A DNA stretch of 47,492 nt from Herbidospora galbida. Lineage in GTDB: Bacteria > Actinomycetota > Actinomycetes > Streptosporangiales > Streptosporangiaceae. Under the pieces are notes generated by a model. The model had not been told where the DNA came from. It saw nothing but the letters and a program-made list of their open reading frames with translations, and made no database searches. Positions 16,552 to 23,446 of this stretch are shown piece after piece (positions within the stretch are counted from its first letter, which is position 1; every line of letters begins with the position of its first letter). The stretch covers positions 1 to 47,492 of the forward strand of contig NZ_SZQA01000048.1 of assembly GCF_005233835.1 (NCBI RefSeq), written 5' to 3'. The position numbers and the translations under genes were made by a program.

Positions 16552-17430
16552 TCAGGCCGCCGAGATGGTCCAGCTCGCCTCGTGCGTGTCGCCGGGCTTG
16601 AGGACGATCAGGTCGGTGCCGCTGTTGTAGGCGTCGGGCGGGCAGGTCATCGGCTCCACCGCGACGCCCTTGTAGCCCAGGCCCACGCCGTTGCAGACCT
16701 GGACCCACGGCAGGGACTCGTGGTCCCACGTGACGGCCACGCCGCCGCCGGGGCCGCTCACGACGACGCGGCCCTCGGTCAGGGCGGTGTACGCGTGGTC
16801 GATCGCGACCTGACCGAGCGCGTGCGCCTCGCGGAAGTCGTAGTCGGTGCCGTCGACCGCGACCAGCTCCGTGGGGGCGAGCAGCTCGTCGGTCAGGAAC
16901 ACCTTCCCCGCCGGGAGGGACAGCGTGTATTCGGTCACGTCGGGGCCGGCCAGCAGCCACGGGTGGGGGCCGCAGCCGTAGGGGGCGGCGGCCTCGCCGA
17001 TGTTCTCGGCCTTCAGCGTGGTCGTCAGGCCCGACTCGTCGAGGACGTACGTCGTGGTCAGGGCGAGCCGGTAGGGGTAGCCCTGGTGGGGCTCCAGCGT
17101 GTAGGTCATGACCGCCGACGAGCGGTGGTCTTCGATCGCGGTGAACTCCACGCACGACCAGTGGGCGTCGGAGACGAAGCCGTGCAGCGCGTGGCCCCGG
17201 TCGGGCTCGTTCACGGGGAGCTCGAAGCACTCGTCGGCGAAGACGTAGCGGGCGCCGACGACCCGGTTGGGCCACGGGGCGAGCAGGGTGCCGTTGTAGA
17301 ACTCGATCGGCCCGTCGACGGGGCGGCTCGGGATCAGGTCACGTCCTCCGTGCGTGAGGGCCGACACGGCGCCGCCGAGTTCGGTCAGCTCCGCGCGGTA
17401 GCCGCCGCCGAGGAGGGTGTACTGGGGCAC
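16552..17430 (-). CDS. galM: Aldose 1-epimerase family protein
   Basis: 292 residues from GTG 17430 (AAAGGA upstream). This is a galactose-mutarotase-like beta-sandwich that interconverts alpha and beta aldose anomers. Matching elements are LLAPWPNRVVGARY, GHALHGFV (active-site His), GCGPHPWL (second His) and the C-terminal GVAVEPMTCPPDAYNSG containing the catalytic Glu. It belongs to the actinobacterial GalM group. It is the first gene of a two-gene operon whose upstream region carries the 16-base palindrome GTGGGAGCGCTCCCAC, so control by CebR together with cellobiose uptake is likely. Confidence 0.88.
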   Translation of the reverse strand: MPQYTLLGGGYRAELTELGGAVSALTHGGRDLIPSRPVDGPIEFYNGTLLAPWPNRVVGARYVFADECFELPVNEPDRGHALHGFVSDAHWSCVEFTAIEDHRSSAVMTYTLEPHQGYPYRLALTTTYVLDESGLTTTLKAENIGEAAAPYGCGPHPWLLAGPDVTEYTLSLPAGKVFLTDELLAPTELVAVDGTDYDFREAHALGQVAIDHAYTALTEGRVVVSGPGGGVAVTWDHESLPWVQVCNGVGLGYKGVAVEPMTCPPDAYNSGTDLIVLKPGDTHEASWTISAA

Positions 17431-17513
17431 GGGGGGTGTCCTTTCTCCGAGAGACAAGGTCAAGGGTATGCGCCACGTGATCGGCCCAGCTCGGCAGCCT
17501 CCTGGCCACCCGA

Positions 17514-17529
17514 GTGGGAGCGCTCCCAC
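17514..17529. promoter_or_regulatory. CebR-type operator upstream of galM
   Basis: Perfect 16-base palindrome GTGGGAGCGCTCCCAC containing the 14-base CebR consensus TGGGAGCGCTCCCA, 84 bases upstream of the galM start and 46 bases past the end of the beta-glucosidase gene. The same 14-mer recurs three more times in this window beside operons related by function. Confidence 0.85.
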
Positions 17530-17574
17530 AACCTAGTGTGAATTGGGTTGATGAGTCAACGAAAAAGAGGCAGG

Positions 17575-18873
17575 TCACCGCAGTTCGCCGGTCTCGATGA
17601 GATTCCGGTACCAAAGGGCGCTGTCTTTGGGAATTCGCTTCTGCGTCTCGTAGTCGACGTGCACGATGCCGAATCGCTGGCTGTATCCCTCGGCCCATTC
17701 GAAATTGTCGAGCAGCGACCACACGTGATATCCCTCGACGTTCGCGCCCGCTTTCATGGCGCGGTGCATCGCGCCGATGTGGCCGCGCAGATAGCTGATC
17801 CGGTCGTCGTCGTGCACGCCGCCGTCGGCCGCGACGGCGTCGTCGGTCGCCAGGCCGTTCTCGGTGATGACGATCGGCACGCCGGGGTGGTCGCGGCTGA
17901 CGCGCAGCAGGATGTCGTGCAGGCCGTCGGGGTAGTCCTCCAGCCAGTTCGCCACCCTGACCGGGTGGCGGACGACGCGCCGCTGTTCGGCGTCCATGAA
18001 GAGCGGCGTGTAGTACTGCACCCCGAGCACGTCCACCTTCTCGCTGATGATCTCCATGTCCCCGTCCATGATCATGTCATGCCGGGTCATGGCCTCCTCC
18101 GGGTAGGCGCCGGTGAAGACCGGCTCCAGGTAGAGGCGGTTCTCGCGGGCGTCCTGGCGGCGCGCGGCCTCCTTCGCCCCCGGCGAGTCGTCGGCCGGGT
18201 AGGTGGGGTGCAGGTTCAGCGCGGGACCGATCCGGCGGCCGGGGTGCCGGTCGTGCAGGACGCGGGAGGCCAGGCCGTGGGCCAGCAGCAGGTGGTGGCA
18301 GGCGACCAGGGCGCGGTCGTCGTCGCGGACGCCGGGGGCGTGGATGCCGGTGCGGTAGCCGCAGTCGACGACGGTCTTCGGCTCGTTGATCGTGATCCAG
18401 TCACGGACGTGCAGGGCGTCGTACATGATCTCGGCGTATTCGGCGAAACGGTGGGCCGTGTCGCGGTTCTCCCAGCCGCCCTCGTCCTGCAGGGCCTGGG
18501 GGAGGTCCCAGTGGAACAGCGTGACCATCGGGCGGATGCCGGCGCCGACCAGGGCGTCGACCAGGCGCTTGTAGTAGTCGAGGCCCTTGAGGTTGGGGCG
18601 GCCGGCGCCCGTCGGCTGGACGCGCGGCCAGGCGATCGAGAAGCGGTAGCTCTCCAGGCCGAGCTCGCGCATCAGCTCGACGTCCTGCTCGAAGCGGTGG
18701 TACTGGTCGGCGCCCGGATCGCCGGTGTCGCCGTCCCGCACGTTTCCGGGGGTGGCGGCGAAGGTGTCCCACACCGACACCCCCCGGCCGTCCTCCTTGG
18801 TGGCGCCCTCCACCTGGAAGGCGGAGGTGGCCGCCCCCCAGACGAAGTCGCGCGGGAAGCGTACGGGCGTCAT
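17575..18873 (-). CDS. GH1 family beta-glucosidase (biosynthetic-operon copy)
   Basis: 432 residues from ATG 18873, which has GAGGAGAACC upstream. Family 1 retaining beta-glucosidase: acid/base Glu164 in TINEP, nucleophile Glu338 in ITENG, plus FVWGAATSAFQVEG and the aglycone-site end VWSLLDNFEWAEGY. It lacks a signal peptide from this start, so it is intracellular. It lies 74 bases after the E2 gene and is probably the tail of the NRPS operon. A second GH1 sits in the ceb operon. It may hydrolyse cello-oligosaccharides or deglycosylate the pathway product; both are inference. Confidence 0.92.
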   Translation of the reverse strand: MTPVRFPRDFVWGAATSAFQVEGATKEDGRGVSVWDTFAATPGNVRDGDTGDPGADQYHRFEQDVELMRELGLESYRFSIAWPRVQPTGAGRPNLKGLDYYKRLVDALVGAGIRPMVTLFHWDLPQALQDEGGWENRDTAHRFAEYAEIMYDALHVRDWITINEPKTVVDCGYRTGIHAPGVRDDDRALVACHHLLLAHGLASRVLHDRHPGRRIGPALNLHPTYPADDSPGAKEAARRQDARENRLYLEPVFTGAYPEEAMTRHDMIMDGDMEIISEKVDVLGVQYYTPLFMDAEQRRVVRHPVRVANWLEDYPDGLHDILLRVSRDHPGVPIVITENGLATDDAVAADGGVHDDDRISYLRGHIGAMHRAMKAGANVEGYHVWSLLDNFEWAEGYSQRFGIVHVDYETQKRIPKDSALWYRNLIETGELR

Positions 18874-18947
18874 GGTTCTCCTCGGTCGGTGTGCGGCGCA
18901 GGCGCCGGCGGCGCTGAGTGACATCAGCACAAATACACCACGACGCG

Positions 18948-20033
18948 TCACTCCAACCATCTGCGCGGTTCCTCCAGCAACCGCTTGACCGCTCCGAGGA
19001 AGAGCGCGGCGTCCCGGCCGTTCACGACGCGGTGGTCGAAGGCCAGCCCGATCCGCACCGTCTGGCGGACCATGAAACCTTCATCGCCCGGCTGGACCTC
19101 CTGCTGCGTCGAGGCCAGCGACAGCGCCGCCACGTGGCCGGGATAGATGATCGGGATCGCGAACTCCACGCCCGCCTCGCTGTGCAGGGTGACCGCGATG
19201 TTGGCGCCCTCCAGATCGCGTTCGCGGAAGCTGCCGCGCAGCGCGGTCATCCGGTAGTCCATGAGCTCGCGGGCCACCGCGTCGAGCGGACGCACGTCCG
19301 CGTCGCGGACGACCGGCACGAAAAGGCCCTTGCCCACGTCGATGGTGACCCCGACGTGCGACCCCTCCGCGAGGCGGATCCGGCCGTCGCCGAGCCAGGA
19401 GGCGAACAGGTGCGGGAACTCCGCCCGCTGGTCGGCCACCGCCTTGACCAGCAGCTCCGACAGTCCGATCAGGGTCCGGGCGTGCTTGGACAGGTCCCGG
19501 GTGAGCTTGGCGGTGTCGGTGACGTCGGCCTTGACGGCCGTGAACGCCGCCGGGATGGTCTGGTGCGACAGCACCACCACGTCGGCCGCCTGGCGCTGCG
19601 CCCTCGGCAGCGTGACGACCTCGCGCGGGTCGGCCAGCGACGCCACGTCCTCGGCCCGGACCACCTTCTTGCCGAGCGCGCGCACCCGGTCGAGCGGGAT
19701 GCCGTGCTGCTCGATGAGCGCCTGGGCCGGGCGGGTGATGACGACGTCGATCTCCCCGGACGCCAGCGGCGGCACCTCCGGGACGACCGGTTCCGCCACC
19801 TCGACCGCCGCGCCGATGGCGGCGATCAGTTCGCCCGGCGCGCAGTCGCCGGAATGGACCCGGATGACCAATGTCCCGTCCGCCGGACTTTCCAGTTCCT
19901 CCGCCGTCTTCGACGTTTCGATGACCACGAGCGGGTCGCCCTGTCTCACCTCCTGGCCGTCGGCCGCGAGCCATTCCACGAGGATGTAACTGTCATCGTT
20001 GTTGTTCAGCTTCGGAATGCGGAATTCGGTCAT
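18948..20033 (-). CDS. 2-oxoacid dehydrogenase E2 (dihydrolipoyl acyltransferase)
   Basis: 361 residues. Lipoyl domain 1-75 with the lipoylated Lys42 in IETSKT; a short peripheral-subunit-binding domain at about 105-140 (ITRPAQALIEQHGIPLDRVRALGKKVVRAEDV); catalytic acyltransferase domain to the C-terminus ending FDHRVVNGRDAALFL. The catalytic HxxxDG motif reads HRVVNG, Asn for Asp, a variation known in some functional E2s. The ATG overlaps the E1beta stop (ATGA). It transfers the acyl group made by E1 to CoA or, in this setting, perhaps to the discrete carrier protein. No E3 gene is present in the window. Confidence 0.92.
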   Translation of the reverse strand: MTEFRIPKLNNNDDSYILVEWLAADGQEVRQGDPLVVIETSKTAEELESPADGTLVIRVHSGDCAPGELIAAIGAAVEVAEPVVPEVPPLASGEIDVVITRPAQALIEQHGIPLDRVRALGKKVVRAEDVASLADPREVVTLPRAQRQAADVVVLSHQTIPAAFTAVKADVTDTAKLTRDLSKHARTLIGLSELLVKAVADQRAEFPHLFASWLGDGRIRLAEGSHVGVTIDVGKGLFVPVVRDADVRPLDAVARELMDYRMTALRGSFRERDLEGANIAVTLHSEAGVEFAIPIIYPGHVAALSLASTQQEVQPGDEGFMVRQTVRIGLAFDHRVVNGRDAALFLGAVKRLLEEPRRWLE

Positions 20034-21001
20034 GTGTTTATGGCTCTTCGAATGTCGGCGGGCTGGACGGTGCAGCGGGCCTCGAGATGCGCGGCCGTCG
20101 GGATGATCGAGTCGGGGGCCGAGATGTGCGTGATCGGCGCCGTCAGCCGGCCCCACAGCCGCTCGTGCAGCAGCCGGGCCACCTCGGCGCCCCAGGTGCC
20201 GCTGGCGGTGCCGTCCTCGGCGACGTGCACCCGTCTGGCCGCCGCGAGCACGTCGGCGACCGGGGTCACGTCGAGCGGGTGGAGGCGGGCGGGGACGAGC
20301 AGCGTACAGGCGATCTCGTCCTCGACCAGCAGGTCGCGCAGGGCGGCCAGGGCGCGGTCGGTGAGGCCGCCCGGGGCCAGCAGCACGTCCTCGGTGTCCT
20401 GCTCCGCGCGGATCACCGCCCAGCCGTCGCGCACCTCGAAGGTGTGCAGGCCGTCGCCGCCGCTCAGCATCGGCTTGGTGTAGAGGACCTTGTCCTCGAA
20501 GAACACCGCCGGGGTCCCGCTCGCGAAGATCTCGGTGAACAGCCGCGCGGCGTCGTGGAAGGGGCTCATCTCGTACACCGACAGGCCCGGGACGCCGATG
20601 AAGTGCTTCTGCAGGCTCTGGCTGTGCGTCGGCCCGTAGCCCCGGCGGCCGCCGGTGGGGAGGCGCACGATCAGCGGTACGTCCACCCGGCGGCCGTACA
20701 TGGCCGTCGACTTGGCCGCGAAGTTCACCAGCTGGTCGAAGGCCAGCGTGGCGAAGTCGCTGAACATGATCTCCACGACGGCCCGGTCGCCCGCCAGGGC
20801 CAGCCCGGCGCCGACGCCGACGATGCCCCCTTCGGACAGTGGCGTGGACATCACGCGCGGGCCGAAGCGGTCCGACAGGCCTTTGGTGATCTTGAACGCG
20901 CCGCCGTACGGATCGGAGACGTCCTCGCCCAGCAGGTGGACCGACGGGTCGTTCTCCATCAGCAGGTGCAGCGACCGGTTCAGGTGTTCGGCGACTCTCA
21001 T
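20030..21001 (-). CDS. 2-oxoacid dehydrogenase E1 beta subunit
   Basis: 323 residues of the pyruvate or branched-chain 2-oxoacid dehydrogenase E1beta family (transketolase pyrimidine-binding and C-terminal domains). Typical segments are LLGEDVSDPYGGAFKITKGL, TPLSEGGIVGVGAGLALAG, RLPTGGRRGYGPTHSQS and the closing TAPITHISAPDSIIP. Both ends are ATGA overlaps, with E1alpha before it and E2 after it. With E1alpha it performs thiamine-diphosphate-dependent decarboxylation of a 2-oxoacid and reductive acylation of the lipoyl arm. The substrate is unknown; placement behind an NRPS suggests a supply role for a starter acyl unit. Confidence 0.93.
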   Translation of the reverse strand: MRVAEHLNRSLHLLMENDPSVHLLGEDVSDPYGGAFKITKGLSDRFGPRVMSTPLSEGGIVGVGAGLALAGDRAVVEIMFSDFATLAFDQLVNFAAKSTAMYGRRVDVPLIVRLPTGGRRGYGPTHSQSLQKHFIGVPGLSVYEMSPFHDAARLFTEIFASGTPAVFFEDKVLYTKPMLSGGDGLHTFEVRDGWAVIRAEQDTEDVLLAPGGLTDRALAALRDLLVEDEIACTLLVPARLHPLDVTPVADVLAAARRVHVAEDGTASGTWGAEVARLLHERLWGRLTAPITHISAPDSIIPTAAHLEARCTVQPADIRRAINT

Positions 21002-21909
21002 GACCACTCCGACAGGGGCCGGGCCAGCACGTTCTCCACCGCGGCGTCGATGAACGCGCGCTCGATCTCCTCCAGAGCCGCGACCTGCGCGGGGAAGTCG
21101 CGCGCGTAGTGGGCGTACCAGTCGCCGGCGGCGGCCTCGGCCAGCTCGGCGGCGGTCCGGGTGTCGTCGCCCTTGCTGTGCGGGCCGGCCCGGTGGACCG
21201 ACACCTCGAACACCGCCGGGCGCTTGTCCGCGCGCACCCGCTCGACCAGCGGCGCGAGCTCGGCGCGGACCACGTTCACGTCGACCGACTCGACCCGGTG
21301 GTGCAGCACCCCGAACCCGGCGCAGCGGCCCGCGATCGACCCGGCCAGCTGCGCCGTGGTGGGGGTCGACTGGGCGATCCGGTTGTGCTCGACCACGACC
21401 AGCAGCGGGGCGCCCCACAGCTGGGCCATGTTGAGGGCCTCGTACACCGAGCCCTCACCCCAGGTGCCGTCGCCGATGTACGCGCACGCGATCCCGTCGC
21501 CGGTCCGCCGGTGCCGCAGCGCCACCCCGACCGCGACCGGGAGCGACTCGCCCTGGACGCCGGTCGACAGGAACCGCTCGTGGTAGATGTGCTGGCTGCC
21601 GCCCACCCCGTTGCAGAGCGCGCCCTCACGGCCGGTGATCTCGGCCAGCAGGGCGTGCGGCTCGTCGTAGCGGGCCAGGAAGTGGCCGTGCCCGCGGTGA
21701 TTGCTGAACACATGGTCTTTGGGCCGCAGCAGGGCGCTGACCGCGACCGGCACGTGCTCCTGGCCGAGGCAGGTGTGCGTGGTGCCGTTGAGGCGGCCCT
21801 GCTCGAACAGGCGCAGCAGGGCCTTCTCGAAGTGCCGGATCCGCAGCATCCGCGACAGGTCGGCTTCCGAGACGGGCGTCAGGGTGCGCTCCCGCACCGC
21901 TCCGATCAT
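20998..21909 (-). CDS. 2-oxoacid dehydrogenase E1 alpha subunit
   Basis: 303 residues from ATG 21909, which overlaps the glycosyltransferase stop. The thiamine diphosphate motif begins at GDG (146-148, in YIGDGTWGEGSVYEALN) and ends near Asn176 (VVEHN). Other family segments are HTCLGQEH, SNHRGHGHFLARYD and GVGGSQHIY. The length suits acetoin- or pyruvate-dehydrogenase-like E1alpha. It belongs to the chain of five ATGA-coupled junctions from the NRPS to E2, so it is made in step with the assembly line rather than as a housekeeping complex. Confidence 0.93.
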   Translation of the reverse strand: MIGAVRERTLTPVSEADLSRMLRIRHFEKALLRLFEQGRLNGTTHTCLGQEHVPVAVSALLRPKDHVFSNHRGHGHFLARYDEPHALLAEITGREGALCNGVGGSQHIYHERFLSTGVQGESLPVAVGVALRHRRTGDGIACAYIGDGTWGEGSVYEALNMAQLWGAPLLVVVEHNRIAQSTPTTAQLAGSIAGRCAGFGVLHHRVESVDVNVVRAELAPLVERVRADKRPAVFEVSVHRAGPHSKGDDTRTAAELAEAAAGDWYAHYARDFPAQVAALEEIERAFIDAAVENVLARPLSEWS

Positions 21910-23126
21910 GACTGGGACTCCTTCGCGCGGGCCGCCGCCAGCGCGGCCAGCGCGGCGAGGCGGCGGTTGGGGCGCAGGGCGGTCAGGTGGGCTTCCAGGG
22001 CGCCGGCGTCGAGCGAGCCGATGAAGTCGAGCGCGGCCTTCCTCGACCGGCGGGCCAGGTGGCGGTGCAGCGCCTCGTCGCCCGTCACGGGGTCGAGGGC
22101 GTTCAGCCACGGGCCGAGGTCCTGCGCCGGGACGACCGGGACGGGCCGGGCCTGGCCGACCGACTCGTAGCGCTCGATGCTGCGCACCGGGACGGAGTAG
22201 GGCACGCCGAGCTTGGCCTCCGACAGGCCACCGACGGCGCTGGCAATCACGGGCACGCCCCGGGCCATGGCCTCGACGCAGGCGTACCCGAAGGTCTCGT
22301 CCCAGAGCGAGGGCATGAGCAGGACCTTCGCCCGCGACAGGATGTCGTCGATGTCGTCGGAGGGCGGCCCGATCTCGATGTTGGGCCGCCGCTTGAGCTC
22401 GTCGAGGTCGTCGGCGGTGGTGCCCCAGGTCGGCACGGCCAGGAACCGGAGGTGCGGCCGCGCGTCGGCCAGGCCGAGGAGCACGCTGAGGCCCTTGTAG
22501 CCGCACGGGTTGATCATCGTGACCAGGTCCCCGGCGGGCAGCTCCGGCGGATCTCCGTAAATATGCGGATAAATCAGCGTGGACGAGATGTCGCCCCACT
22601 TCTGGAGGTACGTCCCGGCCGCCTGGCTCACCGCCACCACCGACGCCGCCAGCTTCACCATCCGGGTCCCGGCCGCGCTCGGATAGAACGCCCCGGGCCC
22701 GAACGGCAGCTGCTGCAGCGTGTGCGCCAGGTAGACCACCCGCTCGGGGGTCGCCCTGAGCGCCGCCCCGAGCACGATCAGCCCGGGGTCGTCCGACGGG
22801 ACCAGCGTCCAGTCGGGGGAGACCTCGGCCGCCACCTCGCCGATGCGCCTGGCGAGCAGGGACGCCCGGGTCACCACGTGCGCCCGCACCCCGTTGTACT
22901 CGTAGACCAGCACGTCGGGGGTGGCCGACGTCACCTCCGCGCCGAGACCCCTGAGATAGGTCACGTGGTCGTCGGTGGACGTCGCGCGCAGCGCTCCGCT
23001 CATCGGCGCCACGACGTGGCACTCGTGCCCGCGCGCCGCGAGCTGCTCCATCATGATCCGATTGGACTTGTTCGCCCCGCCGTGGCTGGGCAGGTGGAAC
23101 ATGTTCTGGGCGAGCAGGACTCTCAT
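21906..23126 (-). CDS. GT4-type glycosyltransferase
   Basis: 406-residue GT-B fold glycosyltransferase. The N-terminal acceptor half begins VLLAQNMFHLPSHGGANKSNRIMMEQLAARGH; the C-terminal donor half has the retaining EX7E motif in WDETFGYACVEAMARGVPVIASAVGG. It is coupled by ATGA overlaps to the carrier protein upstream and to E1alpha downstream, so it is part of the NRPS pathway. It probably transfers a sugar from a nucleotide donor to the peptide product or a carrier-bound intermediate; donor and acceptor cannot be read from sequence. Confidence 0.88.
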   Translation of the reverse strand: MRVLLAQNMFHLPSHGGANKSNRIMMEQLAARGHECHVVAPMSGALRATSTDDHVTYLRGLGAEVTSATPDVLVYEYNGVRAHVVTRASLLARRIGEVAAEVSPDWTLVPSDDPGLIVLGAALRATPERVVYLAHTLQQLPFGPGAFYPSAAGTRMVKLAASVVAVSQAAGTYLQKWGDISSTLIYPHIYGDPPELPAGDLVTMINPCGYKGLSVLLGLADARPHLRFLAVPTWGTTADDLDELKRRPNIEIGPPSDDIDDILSRAKVLLMPSLWDETFGYACVEAMARGVPVIASAVGGLSEAKLGVPYSVPVRSIERYESVGQARPVPVVPAQDLGPWLNALDPVTGDEALHRHLARRSRKAALDFIGSLDAGALEAHLTALRPNRRLAALAALAAARAKESQS

Positions 23127-23446
23127 GCGTTGTCGGAGAGCAGTTCGTTGATCTCGTCGTCCGACATGCCGTCGAGCTGCTTCAGCAGGGCGGCCAGCTC
23201 GTCGTCGTCCACGGCCGCGATCCGGCCCTGGTCGATCGCCTTGGACGCCTCCGCGACGGTGAACCCCGACGCGAACAGCACGTCGATGGGTAACTCGACG
23301 CCGAACTGCTCCTCGACCCTGGCCAGGAACTGGACCATCGTCAGCGACTGGCCGCCGAGTTCGAAGAAGTCGTCGTCGACCGACGGAGGGGCCTGGCCGA
23401 GCAGCTCGGTCCAGATCTCGGCGACGGCGGATTCGGTGGGGGTCAT
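23123..23446 (-). CDS. Discrete phosphopantetheine carrier protein (PCP/ACP)
   Basis: 107 residues. One carrier domain (5-75) with the phosphopantetheine attachment Ser34 in ELGGQSLTM, followed by an acidic helical tail (ELAALLKQLDGMSDDEINELL) of the kind that ends many NRPS proteins and may act as a docking element. It starts in an ATGA overlap with the NRPS stop. Because the NRPS already contains its own carrier domain, this free one probably holds a second building block, either the acyl group delivered by E1/E2 or an intermediate for glycosylation. No phosphopantetheinyl transferase is in the window. Confidence 0.92.
   Translation of the reverse strand: MTPTESAVAEIWTELLGQAPPSVDDDFFELGGQSLTMVQFLARVEEQFGVELPIDVLFASGFTVAEASKAIDQGRIAAVDDDELAALLKQLDGMSDDEINELLSDNA

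Noticed and set aside
18874-18960. Upstream ATG giving the GH1 enzyme a signal-like N-terminus (TRRGVFVLMSLSAAGAC)
   Set aside because: It would overlap the E2 gene, has no ribosome site and poor third-position GC at its start, whereas ATG 18873 has GAGGAG and matches the family start. Exported enzyme remains a slim possibility.
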